Assembly: GCF_014174375.1 (NCBI RefSeq)
Contig: NZ_JABEQE010000008.1
Span: 124,001 to 188,000 of the forward strand
Direction of reading: 5' to 3'
Length of the DNA: 64,000 nt
DNA from: Gluconacetobacter asukensis
GTDB taxonomy: Bacteria > Pseudomonadota > Alphaproteobacteria > Acetobacterales > Acetobacteraceae
Position 1 is the first letter of the stretch, and each line of letters starts with the position of its first letter. A program made the translations under genes and the position numbers. Below the pieces are notes generated by a model, which saw only the letters and a program-made list of their open reading frames with translations, did no database searches and had not been told where the DNA came from. Positions 28,924 through 38,008 of the stretch are shown piece by piece.

Positions 28924-29892
28924 ATGACCGACGACACGCCCCCCATCCGCCTCACTGCGACCGAAGAGCATGCCGGCCAGCGGACCGACCGCTTCCTTGC
29001 CGACGCGCTCGATACGCTGTCACGTTCGCGCGTCAAGGCCCTGATGGAGGCCGGCCACGTTCTGCGCGACGGCCAGGTCCTGCGCGAGCCCGCCGATCCG
29101 GTGCGACCCGGCCTGTGTTATGAAATCAGGGTGCCCCCGGCAATCCCCGCCACACCCCAGGCCCAGAGCATTCCCTTCACCATCCTGTACGAGGATGCCC
29201 ACCTGATCGTGCTCGACAAACCGGCCGGGCTGGTGGTCCACCCGGCACCGGGTAACGAGGACGGCACGCTGGTCAACGCCCTGCTGGCCCATTGCGGCGA
29301 CAGCCTGACGGGGATCGGCGGCGAACGGCGGCCGGGCATCGTGCATCGGCTGGACAAGGATACGTCGGGGGTCATGGTCGTCGCCAAGACCGAACAGGCC
29401 CACAAAGCCCTGTCCGACGCCTTCGCGACCCGAGATATCGACCGCACCTACCTGGCCCTGGCATGGGGAATGATGACCCCGGCTACCGGCGGCTTCGAAG
29501 GCGCGATCGGCCGTGACAAGCGCGACCGCAAGCGCATGGCCGTGGTGACGCATGGCGGCAAGGCGGCGCTGACACATTACCGCACCCTCGCCACCCATCA
29601 TGGCGGTCTCAGCCTGGTGGAATGCCGGCTGTCGACCGGCCGCACACATCAGATCCGCGTGCATTTCTCCCATGGCGGCCACCCTCTGGTCGGCGATCCG
29701 GTCTATCTGCGCCGCATCCCCGCCGCCGCCCGCACCCTGCCGGACGACGCACGGCGCGCGGCGCTGGATTTCCCGCGCCAGGCCCTGCATGCCGCGCGGC
29801 TGGGCTTCACCCACCCGGGCACGGGCGAAGCGATGCTTTTCGAAACCGCCCCGCCTGACGATTTCAAGGCGCTGCTGGCAAAGATTGCTTAG
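28924..29892 (+). CDS. rluD: RluA-family 23S rRNA pseudouridine synthase (RluD type)
   Basis: Isomerises uridine to pseudouridine in rRNA; RluD acts on helix 69 of 23S rRNA. The 322-residue protein has an N-terminal S4 RNA-binding domain (RTDRFLADALDTLSRSRVKALM), then the catalytic domain with RLDKDTSGVM, whose Asp is the nucleophile, and the later LSTGRTHQIRVHF. The S4 domain favours RluD over RluA. A second family member lies at 52343-53320. The rpoH promoter region begins just after its stop codon. Confidence 0.88.
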   Translation: MTDDTPPIRLTATEEHAGQRTDRFLADALDTLSRSRVKALMEAGHVLRDGQVLREPADPVRPGLCYEIRVPPAIPATPQAQSIPFTILYEDAHLIVLDKPAGLVVHPAPGNEDGTLVNALLAHCGDSLTGIGGERRPGIVHRLDKDTSGVMVVAKTEQAHKALSDAFATRDIDRTYLALAWGMMTPATGGFEGAIGRDKRDRKRMAVVTHGGKAALTHYRTLATHHGGLSLVECRLSTGRTHQIRVHFSHGGHPLVGDPVYLRRIPAAARTLPDDARRAALDFPRQALHAARLGFTHPGTGEAMLFETAPPDDFKALLAKIA

Positions 29893-29919
29893 TTTTAAGG
29901 CAATCATCGAGGAGCTTCC

Positions 29920-29948
29920 TTGACGCTCCCAGACCTGGCCGATAGGCT
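29920..29948 (+). promoter_or_regulatory. Likely sigma-70-type promoter upstream of rpoH
   Basis: TTGACG (29920-29925) and TAGGCT (29943-29948) are separated by 17 bp. A start near 29954-29956 would give an rpoH leader of about 190 nt that contains the large hairpin at 29968-30054. The -35 box is near consensus and the -10 box is moderate. It could instead serve a separate small RNA. Confidence 0.55.
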
Positions 29949-29967
29949 CGAACAATACTCCAGCGGG

Positions 29968-30054
29968 TGACGCTACCGCCGGAATGGACGTCCCGTGGTG
30001 GCGCAGCCCTCTGAGGGGGTGCCCCGCGGGGACGTGAAGTCCATCCACGCGTCA
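29968..30054 (+). other. Strongly folded element in the rpoH leader (leader structure or small RNA)
   Basis: A nested hairpin: TGACGC pairs with GCGTCA (29968-29973 with 30049-30054), TGGAC with GTCCA, ACGTCCC with GGGGACGT, and an inner stem GGCGC...GTGCC with a CCCT/AGGG tip. Internal loops separate the helices. A second small hairpin lies at 30084-30102. There is no T tract, so it is not a terminator. The sequence matches no RNA family that I recognise. It could control rpoH translation, for example by temperature, or be a stable small RNA. Confidence 0.45.
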
Positions 30055-30142
30055 TACGGGCAGCCCATGCAACCCTGTCGCCAGATGTGCCTTTAGGACA
30101 TCAGCGGGGCATGGCCTCCCTCAGGGAAAAGGAGTCCGACCA

Positions 30143-31030
30143 ATGGCCTCTTCCGTTCTCAATGTTGGTCCTGAGACCAACCTGTCAAGGTACCTCCAGG
30201 ATATCCGCAAGTTTCCGATGCTCTCGCCGGAAGACGAGCAGCGTCTGTCGAGGAGCTGGCGGGACAAGGGCGACACCAAGGCCGCGCATGCGCTGGTCAC
30301 GTCGCACCTGCGGCTGGTCGCCAAGATCGCGATGGGATATCGCGGCTATGGCCTGCCACTGGGCGAATTGATCAGCGAAGGCAATATCGGGATGATGCAG
30401 GCGGTCCGCCGCTTCGACCCCGATCGCGGCTTCCGGCTGGCGACCTATGCGATGTGGTGGATTCGCGCCGCAATCCAGGAATATATCCTGCATAGCTGGT
30501 CGCTGGTGAAGATGGGCACCACCGCCGCCCAGAAGAAGCTGTTCTTCAACCTGCGCCGCCTGAAAGGCCAGATGCAGGCCATCGACGATGGCGACCTGCA
30601 GCCCGAACAGGTGAACCAGATCGCCAAGTCGCTGGGCGTGCCGGAACAGGACGTCATCAACATGAACCGCCGCCTGTCGGCGCCCGATCACAGCCTGAAC
30701 GCCCCGCTCCGCGCCGACAGCGAAGGCGAATGGCAGGACTGGCTGGTCGACGAGCACGACAACCAGGAAGAAACGCTGGCGGAAAGCGAGGAATTCAGCG
30801 GCCGCAAGGCCCTGCTGGACAATGCGCTTAAGACCCTGAACGAGCGCGAGCGCCACATCCTGACCGAACGCCGGCTGAAGGACGAACCCTCGACGCTGGA
30901 AGATCTGTCGCACACCTACAACATCTCGCGCGAGCGGGTGCGGCAGATCGAGGTCCGGGCCTTCGAGAAGGTCCAGGCCGCGATGAAGGCCGAAGTCGAG
31001 GCGCATCGTGGTGCCAGCATGGCCGACTGA
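30143..31030 (+). CDS. rpoH: RNA polymerase heat-shock sigma factor RpoH (sigma-32)
   Basis: Directs RNA polymerase to heat-shock promoters. The 295-residue protein has sigma region 1.2 (LSRYLQDIRKFPMLSPEDE), region 2 (SEGNIGMMQAVRRFDPDRGF, then ATYAMWWIRAAIQEYILHSW), the RpoH box QKKLFFNLR that separates it from other sigma factors, and region 4.2 (ISRERVRQIEVRAFEKV). It begins after an AAAAGGAG ribosome site. The 250-bp upstream region holds a promoter and a stable hairpin, and a strong terminator follows the stop. It appears to be a single-gene unit. Confidence 0.97.
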   Translation: MASSVLNVGPETNLSRYLQDIRKFPMLSPEDEQRLSRSWRDKGDTKAAHALVTSHLRLVAKIAMGYRGYGLPLGELISEGNIGMMQAVRRFDPDRGFRLATYAMWWIRAAIQEYILHSWSLVKMGTTAAQKKLFFNLRRLKGQMQAIDDGDLQPEQVNQIAKSLGVPEQDVINMNRRLSAPDHSLNAPLRADSEGEWQDWLVDEHDNQEETLAESEEFSGRKALLDNALKTLNERERHILTERRLKDEPSTLEDLSHTYNISRERVRQIEVRAFEKVQAAMKAEVEAHRGASMAD

Positions 31031-31049
31031 TCGGCCATACGACCCAACG

Positions 31050-31084
31050 AAAAAGGGCCGGACCATCAGGTCCGGCCCTTTTCA
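31050..31084. terminator. Bidirectional terminator between rpoH and purA
   Basis: AAAAGGGCCGGACC pairs with GGTCCGGCCCTTTT around the loop ATCA, a perfect 14-bp stem with A and T tracts on either side. It lies between convergent rpoH and purA and can end transcription from both strands. Confidence 0.9.
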
Positions 31085-31092
31085 TATCGGGT

Positions 31093-32382
31093 TCAGCCCT
31101 CGAACGGGTCGCGCATCAGGATGGTGTCGTCGCGCTCAGGGCTGGTGGAGAGCAGCGTCACCGGCGCCTCGACCAGTTCCTCGATCCGACGGACATATTT
31201 GATCGCCTGCGCCGGCAGGTCGGCCCAGGAGCGCGCGCCCCGGGTGCTGTCGGTCCAGCCTTCCATCGTCTCGTAGACCGGCGTGACACGGGCCTGTGCC
31301 GCCGGGGCCGACGGAAAGCTGCGGATTTCCTTGCCGTCCAGTTCATAGCCGACGCAGACCTTGATCTCGGGCAGCCCGTCCAGCACATCCAGCTTGGTCA
31401 GCGCCAGGCCGTTGATGCCGCCAACGCGCACCGCACGGCGCACCAGCATGGCGTCGAACCAGCCGCAACGACGCGGACGCCCCGTCACGGTGCCGAATTC
31501 ATGCCCGCGCGTGCCCAGCGTCCGCCCCATCTCGTCATGCAGCTCGCTGGGGAACGGCCCTTCGCCCACCCGGGTCGAATAGGCCTTGGCAATGCCCAGC
31601 ACGAAACCGACGGTGCCCGGCCCGACGCCGCTACCGGTCGCCGCATTGGCCGCGATGGTGTTGGAGCTGGTCACGAACGGATAGGTCCCGTGATCGACAT
31701 CCAGCATGACGGCCTGCGCCCCTTCGAACAGGATGCGGCGCCCGGCCCGGCGCGCGTCGTCCAGCAGGTCCCACACCGTGTCCATATAGGGCAGCACGCG
31801 CGGCGCCAGAGCGTTCATATGCTCCAGCAGCTCCGCCTTGGTGAAGGTCGGCGCGCCCAGGCCGGCCAGCAGCGTGTTGTGGTGCAGCAGCAGCTCGTCC
31901 AGCTTCCAGTCCAGCGTTTCGGGCTCGGCCAGATCGCACAGGCGGATAGCCCGGCGGGCCACCTTGTCCTCATAGGCCGGGCCAATGCCACGGCCGGTGG
32001 TGCCGATCTTGCGGTCACCGCGGGCTTCTTCGCGGGCGCGGTCGATCGCACCATGCACCGGCAGGATCAGCGGCACGTTCTCGGCAATGCGCAGGGTCTT
32101 CGGCGTCACCTCCAGCCCCTGCGCCGTCACGCGGTCGATTTCCTTCAGCAGGGCTTCGGGGTCGACGACGACGCCATTGCCGATCACACCCATCTTGCCA
32201 CGGACTAGGCCGGAGGGCAGCAGCGACAGCTTGTAGGTCTCGTTACCGACCACCAGCGTGTGGCCAGCATTGTGCCCACCCTGGAAACGGACGACGATAT
32301 CCGCGCGGCTGGCAAGCCAGTCGACGATCTTGCCCTTTCCCTCGTCACCCCACTGGGCGCCGATCACGGTGACGTTGGACAT
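31093..32382 (-). CDS. purA: Adenylosuccinate synthetase
   Basis: GTP-dependent enzyme joining aspartate to IMP, the first committed step of AMP synthesis. The 429-residue protein starts [18 protein letters not shown], which holds the GTP/IMP loop and catalytic Asp, and continues with [41 protein letters not shown] and the C-terminal [10 protein letters not shown]. Complete and standard. It lies 88 bp downstream of hisZ on the same strand, a common alphaproteobacterial pair. Confidence 0.97.
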   Translation of the reverse strand: MSNVTVIGAQWGDEGKGKIVDWLASRADIVVRFQGGHNAGHTLVVGNETYKLSLLPSGLVRGKMGVIGNGVVVDPEALLKEIDRVTAQGLEVTPKTLRIAENVPLILPVHGAIDRAREEARGDRKIGTTGRGIGPAYEDKVARRAIRLCDLAEPETLDWKLDELLLHHNTLLAGLGAPTFTKAELLEHMNALAPRVLPYMDTVWDLLDDARRAGRRILFEGAQAVMLDVDHGTYPFVTSSNTIAANAATGSGVGPGTVGFVLGIAKAYSTRVGEGPFPSELHDEMGRTLGTRGHEFGTVTGRPRRCGWFDAMLVRRAVRVGGINGLALTKLDVLDGLPEIKVCVGYELDGKEIRSFPSAPAAQARVTPVYETMEGWTDSTRGARSWADLPAQAIKYVRRIEELVEAPVTLLSTSPERDDTILMRDPFEG

Positions 32383-32470
32383 CAGAAGCTCCTCAGAAAA
32401 ACGGTCCGGCCGGAACGCAACACAAAAAGGGGCGACACTGGCCGCCCAGCCGCCCGGCTTAACAGGCGCG

Positions 32471-33616
32471 TCAGTTCAGCGCCACCACTCCATCGCCGGC
32501 TACGATCATATCGCATTCCAGGCGCCTTGCCTCAGCCACGCTGTCCGCGACGGGCGCCAGCCCATCGACGGTCGCATATCCCTCGGTCCGCAGCCGCCTG
32601 CCCAGTGCCGGATCACTGCCCACGGGCAGGAACACGCGCACCCGCCCTGCCCTGGCAGGCGCCGCACGCAGCAGGGCCTCGGGGCGCAGGGTCAGGCCGC
32701 AGGCCGGCTCGTCATTATTGGACACATAGCGCCCGCCGCGGCCCAGCTCTTCATGCTGGCCACGGGCATACACCGTCACGCAGACGCCGGTATGATAATG
32801 CAGCCCCCGGAATTCGACCGGGTCAATGGTCACGCGAATGTCCGGCACCCGCGCCTTGATCGCGGCAAAGGTGGCGGCCAGACGTTCGCTCAGCACCCGC
32901 ACCGGTTCGGGCAGGACCAGCCCGCCCAGGACCGAGAGCGCACGCTCTGCCGGCCCGGCCGCATGCAGCAATTCGGTCAGCACCGGCGCCAGCCCACCGG
33001 CCAGCTTCGCCACCGCCGCCGCGTCCTTGCGGTCCAGCGCGCGCATCAGCGCCTGCCGCTCGGCCGGGGTAAAGCCGACCTCCGCAATCAGCGCCGGCGC
33101 CAGCGGCGGCATCGTCAGGTCGAACGACACACCGGGCACCCCCAGCACCGCCAGCGCCTCGGCACCCAGCGCCACCACTTCGGCATCGGCTTCGGGCGTG
33201 TCGGGACCGATCAGCTCGATGCCGGCCTGGGAAATCTGCCGGTCGCTCTCCCGCGCCCCGCCACTCGCCTGCACGCACAGCCCGGTATAGGACAGGCGCA
33301 GCGGTCGCGGCGCGTCGGCCAGCCGGGTCGCGGCAATGCGGGCAATCTGCGGCGTGATATCGGGGCGCAGCGCCATCATGCGCCGCGTGTCCGGGTCCAT
33401 CAGACGGAACGCCTGCTCGGCCACCGCCGCCCCGGACCCGCTCAGCAGCGTGTCCTCGAATTCCAGCAAAGGCGGCTTCACCCGGCTGTAGCCGTGCGAG
33501 GCGAAGACCTGCATCAGGCTTTCCATGCCGGCGGCCTCGGCCTCGGCATCGGAAGGCAGCAGATCGACAAAGCCTGCGGGCAGCAGGGCGGGATTGGGAG
33601 GCGGATCGTCCGTCAT
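32471..33616 (-). CDS. hisZ: ATP phosphoribosyltransferase regulatory subunit HisZ
   Basis: HisZ is a class II synthetase-like protein that has lost aminoacylation and instead activates a short-form HisG in the first step of histidine synthesis. Over 381 residues it shows [17 protein letters not shown], motif 2-like [14 protein letters not shown] and SYTGLCVQA, and the histidyl-tRNA-synthetase-like [18 protein letters not shown]. It is shorter than HisS and lacks the anticodon-binding domain. HisG is not in the window. Followed by purA. Confidence 0.9.
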   Translation of the reverse strand: MTDDPPPNPALLPAGFVDLLPSDAEAEAAGMESLMQVFASHGYSRVKPPLLEFEDTLLSGSGAAVAEQAFRLMDPDTRRMMALRPDITPQIARIAATRLADAPRPLRLSYTGLCVQASGGARESDRQISQAGIELIGPDTPEADAEVVALGAEALAVLGVPGVSFDLTMPPLAPALIAEVGFTPAERQALMRALDRKDAAAVAKLAGGLAPVLTELLHAAGPAERALSVLGGLVLPEPVRVLSERLAATFAAIKARVPDIRVTIDPVEFRGLHYHTGVCVTVYARGQHEELGRGGRYVSNNDEPACGLTLRPEALLRAAPARAGRVRVFLPVGSDPALGRRLRTEGYATVDGLAPVADSVAEARRLECDMIVAGDGVVALN

Positions 33617-33674
33617 GCGCGCGCCTATACCATCCTTGCGGTCATTCGTCAGCCCACGCGCGGGCAGGAACGTG

Positions 33675-34859
33675 TCAGGCGAACTCCGCGCGCACTTCGG
33701 CTTCGGCCCAGTCCAGCCACGGCATCAGCGCGCGCAGATCATCCGCCTCCACGGTCGCACCACCCCACAGCCGCAGGCCCGGCGGCGCATCGCGATAGCT
33801 GCCGATATCCAGCGCCACGCCCTCCGCCTCCAGCAGGCTGACAATCCGCTTGGCCGCCTTGGCCTGCGTCGCCGCATCCAACGCCACGAACCAGGGCGCC
33901 ACGATGGTCAGGCAGATCGCAGTGCTGGACCGTTCGGCCGGGTTAGCGGCCAGGAACGCAGCCCAGCCGGAGCGCGCCACCCAGTCGGCCACCACCGCCA
34001 GATTTGCCTGGCTGCGGGCAACCAGGGCCGGCAGGCCACCGATCGCCTCGGCCCAGCGCAGCCCGTCCAGCGCGTCCTCGACACAGAGCATGGAAGGCGT
34101 GTTGATCGTATCGCCCTTGAAAATACCTTCGATCAGCCGACCCTTGGCCGTCAGGCGAAAGATCTTCGGCAGCGCGCGCGGCGCCGATGCCTCTTCCAAC
34201 CGGCGCACCGCACGCGGCGACAGGGCCAGCATGCCGTGCGCGGCCTCGCCGCCCAGCACCTTCTGCCAGGACCAGGTCACGACATCCAGCCGATCCCAAG
34301 GCAGGTCCATCGCAAACGCGGCCGAGGTCGCGTCGCAGATCACCAGCCCGTCGCGCTCCGTGGGGATCGCCGCCCCGTCGGGAATGCGCACGCCCGACGT
34401 CGTGCCATTCCACGCCAGCACCACGTCATGCGCCCAATCGACCTGCCCCAGGTCCGGCAGACAGCCATAATCGGCCTTCAGCACCCGCGCGGCCGGCGCG
34501 TGCAACTGGTTGATGATATCGTCGGCCCAGGTCGCCGAAAAACTCTCGAACGCCAGCACGTCGACCGAGCGTTCGCCGACCAGCGACCACAGCACCATCT
34601 CCACCGCGCCGGTATCCGACGCCGGCACGATCCCCAGCTTCCAGTCGTCGGGCAGGCCCAGGATGGCACGCGAGCGGGTAATGACCTCATTCAGCCGGGC
34701 CCGCCCTTCGGGCGCGCGATGCGAGCGGCCCAGCAGCGCGCCGGACAGCGCGTCCAGCGACCATCCCGGACGCTTGGCACAAGGGCCGGAGGAAAAACAG
34801 GGATTGGCGGGGCGCACGCCCGGCTTCGCGATCGCGTCGGGAGAGAGAGCAGACATCAT
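33675..34859 (-). CDS. serC: Phosphoserine aminotransferase, archaeal/alphaproteobacterial type
   Basis: PLP enzyme that makes phosphoserine from 3-phosphohydroxypyruvate and glutamate, and may also serve pyridoxine synthesis. The 394-residue protein belongs to the Methanosarcina-type SerC branch: [14 protein letters not shown] at the N terminus, [29 protein letters not shown], and the PLP-lysine region [16 protein letters not shown]. Two ATGs are adjacent (34859 and 34856). The frame extends upstream through the tRNA-Leu gene, which cannot be coding. serA is not nearby. Confidence 0.88.
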   Translation of the reverse strand: MMSALSPDAIAKPGVRPANPCFSSGPCAKRPGWSLDALSGALLGRSHRAPEGRARLNEVITRSRAILGLPDDWKLGIVPASDTGAVEMVLWSLVGERSVDVLAFESFSATWADDIINQLHAPAARVLKADYGCLPDLGQVDWAHDVVLAWNGTTSGVRIPDGAAIPTERDGLVICDATSAAFAMDLPWDRLDVVTWSWQKVLGGEAAHGMLALSPRAVRRLEEASAPRALPKIFRLTAKGRLIEGIFKGDTINTPSMLCVEDALDGLRWAEAIGGLPALVARSQANLAVVADWVARSGWAAFLAANPAERSSTAICLTIVAPWFVALDAATQAKAAKRIVSLLEAEGVALDIGSYRDAPPGLRLWGGATVEADDLRALMPWLDWAEAEVRAEFA

Positions 34860-34873
34860 CCTGTCCGGAGAAA

Positions 34874-34957
34874 TGGTACGAGAGAGGGGACTCGAACCCC
34901 TATGCCTTGCGGCGGTCGATTTTGAGCCGACTACGTCTACCGTTCCGTCACTCTCGC
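34874..34957 (-). tRNA. tRNA-Leu (CAA)
   Basis: An 84-nt class II tRNA. GCGAGAG pairs with CTCTCGT in the acceptor stem, the anticodon loop CTCAAAA contains CAA, a long variable arm (CGCCGCAAGGCAT region) is present, and the T loop is TTCGAGTC. CCA is encoded. It reads leucine codon TTG. Confidence 0.94.
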
Positions 34958-35018
34958 CTGCGGGCCTGCTTATCAGCAAAACGGGCCGAGAGGCAATCGC
35001 ACAACCGGAACCCGACGA

Positions 35019-35963
35019 TCATCCGGCCCGCGGTGCCGGCGGTGCCAGACCCAGCATCAGGGCGATATTCTGGATTGCGGCGCCCGAGGCCCCCTTGCCC
35101 AGATTGTCCAGCCGCGCGGTCAGCACCGCCTGTCGCCGCGATTCGTTGGCATGGACCCGCAATTCCATCAGGTCGGTCCCCGCCAGCGTTTCAGCGGACA
35201 GGCCCGGCACGGAATCGGCCACGCTGATCCGGTCCGAACCGGCATAGAAATCGGCCAGCACCGCCCGCAGATCGCCCCCCGTCGCCGGTTGGGCCAGCAG
35301 GTCCAGATGCAACGGCACCGAGACGATCATGCCCTGGGGGAAATGCCCCACCGACGGCACGAAGACAGGCGGACGCGTCAGCCCCGCATAGCGGGTGATC
35401 TCGGGCAGATGCTTGTGTTCCAGCCCCAGCCCGTACAGTTCGAAGGCCGGCCCGCCTTCCCGCTCGTGCGCCTCGATCATCGCGCGGCCACCGCCGCTAT
35501 AGCCGCTGACCGCGTTGATCGTCAGCGGCGCATCGGGCGCGAGCAGCCCGGCCTGAACCAGCGGCCGCAGCAGCGCAATCGCTCCGGTCGGATAGCAGCC
35601 GGGGTTCGAAACCCGCGCCGCCGCCGCGACCTGCGCCGCGAATCCGTCCCCCATTTCCGGAAAACCGTAAACCCAATCCGGATCGACGCGAAAAGCCGTG
35701 CTGGCGTCCAGCAACCGGGGCGCCCGGCCACCGGCAGCCGCAATCTCGGCCGCCATCCCCGCCGCCTCGCGCGACGCCGCATCGGGCAGGCACAGCACCA
35801 CCAGATCGACCGATTCCATCATCGCACGACGGGCAGCGGCATCCTTGCGGTGTTCCGACGCGATCGAACGCACCGTCACCGGCAGCGCATCCAGGCGCTG
35901 ACGAATGCCCAGCCCCGTCGTGCCAGCCTCGCCGTCAATGAAAACCGTCGCCTGTTCGCTCAT
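35019..35963 (-). CDS. argC: N-acetyl-gamma-glutamyl-phosphate reductase (type 2)
   Basis: NADPH-dependent reduction of N-acetylglutamyl phosphate in arginine synthesis. The 314-residue protein starts MSEQATVFIDGEAGTTGLG, the short type 2 ArgC start. It has the active-site Cys in SNPGCYPTGAI, then AVSGYSGGGRAMIE and the PPVFVPSVGHFPQGM segment. The ATG at 35963 follows AGGGGGG; the longer frame reaches into a repeat element and is not coding. Divergent from mazG. Confidence 0.92.
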   Translation of the reverse strand: MSEQATVFIDGEAGTTGLGIRQRLDALPVTVRSIASEHRKDAAARRAMMESVDLVVLCLPDAASREAAGMAAEIAAAGGRAPRLLDASTAFRVDPDWVYGFPEMGDGFAAQVAAAARVSNPGCYPTGAIALLRPLVQAGLLAPDAPLTINAVSGYSGGGRAMIEAHEREGGPAFELYGLGLEHKHLPEITRYAGLTRPPVFVPSVGHFPQGMIVSVPLHLDLLAQPATGGDLRAVLADFYAGSDRISVADSVPGLSAETLAGTDLMELRVHANESRRQAVLTARLDNLGKGASGAAIQNIALMLGLAPPAPRAG

Positions 35964-36019
35964 GGTACCCCCTGGTCCTGGGCGCGGGACTATAATCCCT
36001 GTCCGACCCGCCATCCAGA

Positions 36020-36076
36020 GAGCCTGCTTGGAAATGCGCGCTGGCGGCGATCCGACGCGCGTTTCCAAACAGGCTC
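36020..36076. repeat. Short palindromic repeat, copy 1
   Basis: A 57-bp element whose ends form a 15-bp inverted repeat (GAGCCTGCTTGGAAA against TTTCCAAACAGGCTC, one mismatch). The core GCGCGCTGGCGGCGATCC is nearly identical to the left part of copy 3 at 48485. It lies between the divergent argC and mazG starts and looks like an internally deleted version of the longer copies. Confidence 0.75.
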
Positions 36077-36167
36077 ACAGCATCCGCACAGCGCGCCACG
36101 CTGGACGCGCCCGCGACGCCGGTGCAGACATGGGGCGATCCCGCCGACCCATGCACGGAGCCCCCGG

Positions 36168-36956
36168 ATGTCCGACGCCGCCCAGGCCCTCTCGCGCCTT
36201 CTCGACATCATGGCCCGCCTGCGCGACCCCGTCAGCGGCTGCCCGTGGGACCGCGAGCAGGATTTCGCCTCCATCGCCCCCTATGCGATCGAGGAAGCCT
36301 ACGAGGTCGAGGACACGATCGCCCGGCAGGACTGGGCCGCCCTGCCCGACGAGCTGGGCGATCTGCTGCTCCAGGTCGTCTATCACGCCCGCATGGGCGA
36401 AGAGGCCGGCTGGTTCGATTTCGCGACCGTCGCCGGCATGATCGGCGACAAGATGGTCCGCCGCCATCCCCATGTCTTCGGCGACGCCGCACTGGCCCCC
36501 GGCCAGTGGGAGGACGGCAAGGAGCAGGAACGCCTTGCCCGGCGCGAGAGCGGCACGCTGGCCGGCATCCCCACCGCATTGCCCGCCCTGCTGCGCGCAC
36601 GCAAATTGTCGGCCCGCGCCGCCCGCATCGGCTTCGACTGGCCCGATGCCAGGGACGTCGCCGAAAAAGTGGATGAGGAAATCGCGGAACTGAAGGTCGA
36701 ACTGGAATCGGGCGACCGCGAACGAATCGCCGACGAACTGGGCGACGTGTTGTTCACGCTCGCCACCCTGGCCCGCAAGCTGGATCTGGACCCCGAAGCC
36801 TGCCTGCGCCAGGCCAACGCCAAGTTCACCCGCCGCTTCACCGGGGTCGAACACCATCTGGCCGAACGCGGCCTGACACCGGCCGACAGCACGCTGGCGG
36901 ACATGGAAGCCGCCTGGCAGGCGGTCAAACGGCAGGAACGCGGCGACGACGCATAA
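36168..36956 (+). CDS. mazG: Nucleoside triphosphate pyrophosphohydrolase MazG
   Basis: All-alpha hydrolase that converts nucleoside triphosphates to monophosphates and pyrophosphate, cleaning damaged nucleotides and modulating stringent signalling. The 262-residue protein has two MazG repeats. The first reads DPVSGCPWDREQDF, EEAYEVEDTI and LPDELGDLLLQVVYHARM; the second reads KVDEEIAELKVEL and IADELGDVLFTLATLARKL. The EExxE and ExxD metal ligands are kept. The ATG at 36168 begins the family homology; the long upstream frame is argC shadow. Confidence 0.92.
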   Translation: MSDAAQALSRLLDIMARLRDPVSGCPWDREQDFASIAPYAIEEAYEVEDTIARQDWAALPDELGDLLLQVVYHARMGEEAGWFDFATVAGMIGDKMVRRHPHVFGDAALAPGQWEDGKEQERLARRESGTLAGIPTALPALLRARKLSARAARIGFDWPDARDVAEKVDEEIAELKVELESGDRERIADELGDVLFTLATLARKLDLDPEACLRQANAKFTRRFTGVEHHLAERGLTPADSTLADMEAAWQAVKRQERGDDA

Positions 36957-36965
36957 GCGAGACGC

Positions 36966-37130
36966 AGAGGCTGTTTCAGAAGCTCCGATGGTGCGTGGAA
37001 GCGTGGCGTCAGCCATGCGTCTGGCGGTGGTTTTTGAGCATCGGAGCGGAGCGGCCTTGATGGCCGAGAGCACCGAAGCGCAGGAAACCGCCGTCAGGCC
37101 GCCACCAGCAGAGCTTCTGAAGCAGCCTCT
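36966..37130. repeat. Long palindromic repeat, copy 2
   Basis: A 165-bp element bounded by a 20-bp inverted repeat (AGAGGCTGTTTCAGAAGCTC against its complement, one mismatch). The interior at 37030-37085 is nearly identical, in reverse orientation, to 48528-48580 in copy 3. It fills the space between the mazG and inositol-phosphatase stop codons and touches the latter. No coding capacity. MITE-like. Confidence 0.8.
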
Positions 37131-37966
37131 CAGCCCGGGTCCAGCAGCAGGTCACGCAGATCCTGCCAACTCGCCCGATCGGGGGCATAGAGCAGCCCCC
37201 CGACACGATCGGTCAACCGATAGGGCTCTCCGTCGAAATGGGCGCAATAACCGCCGGTCTCGTGATGGATCAGCCAGCCGGCCAGATGGTCCCACGGCAT
37301 GGTGCGGTTGAAGAGCAGGAAATGGCATTTCCCGTCCACCAGCATCAGATATTCATGCGCGGCACAGCGGAAATCCCACGATCCCATCACGCGCGGCAAG
37401 TTGCGGGCCACCAGGTCGCGAATCGGCGGGGGCAGGTAGCGCCACGAGGCATTACCGGTCATTTCGGCCGCCGGCACGGGCCGCGCGCAGCATAGCGGGC
37501 GCTCGGCATCGTCCGGCCCGACCTGCCATGCCCCCTCGCCCCGCACCGCCAGCGCCGCGACATTGCAGATCGGGTCGAGAATCGCCGCTCCGACAACCTC
37601 GCCCCGACGCAGGATCGCGACCATGACGCCGAACAGCGGCACGCCCGCCGCGTAATTCGCCGTGCCGTCGATCGGATCGATAACATAGGCGAGGTCCGCA
37701 TCCTCGATCGCGTCCAGCAGGCCGGGCCGGGCACAGACGGCTTCCTCGCCGATCACCACCGCGCCGGGCGAGAGGCGCAGGAACGCCTCGGTCATGTCAT
37801 GCTCGGCCGCTTCGTCGGCCACGGTCACCACGTCCAGCTTGCTGGTCTTGCACCGGATGGCGTCCGCATCCAGCCGGCGGAAGGACGGCATGATCCGATC
37901 CGCCGCCGCCTGCCGCATGATGTCCAGAACCGTACGCATATGCGCGCGCGAAACCGCGACCGTCAT
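37130..37966 (-). CDS. Inositol monophosphatase family protein
   Basis: Mg-dependent phosphatase of the IMPase/FBPase/CysQ superfamily. The two metal-site motifs are clear: IDPIDGTANY (first metal site) and WDHLAGWLIHHETGG (second), with the upstream Glu in VVIGEEAV. The 278-residue length is typical. Which of inositol phosphate, 3'-phosphoadenosine phosphate or histidinol phosphate is the substrate cannot be decided here. The ATG at 37966 follows GGGAG. The stop codon abuts repeat copy 2. Confidence 0.88.
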   Translation of the reverse strand: MTVAVSRAHMRTVLDIMRQAAADRIMPSFRRLDADAIRCKTSKLDVVTVADEAAEHDMTEAFLRLSPGAVVIGEEAVCARPGLLDAIEDADLAYVIDPIDGTANYAAGVPLFGVMVAILRRGEVVGAAILDPICNVAALAVRGEGAWQVGPDDAERPLCCARPVPAAEMTGNASWRYLPPPIRDLVARNLPRVMGSWDFRCAAHEYLMLVDGKCHFLLFNRTMPWDHLAGWLIHHETGGYCAHFDGEPYRLTDRVGGLLYAPDRASWQDLRDLLLDPG

Positions 37967-38008
37967 GACATCATTCTCCCTTCCCGCCCATCCGGCGCGG
38001 GCGGGCGC

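Noticed and set aside
29893-30142. 6S RNA or SRP RNA gene between rluD and rpoH
   Set aside because: The fold has an outer stem and a bubble as 6S does, but the good promoter boxes lie inside the proposed outer stem. The conserved SRP tetraloop segment is absent. Kept as an unassigned structured leader.
35999-36068. N-terminal extension of ArgC into repeat copy 1
   Set aside because: The extra residues come from the palindromic repeat, while the family start at 35963 has a strong ribosome site.
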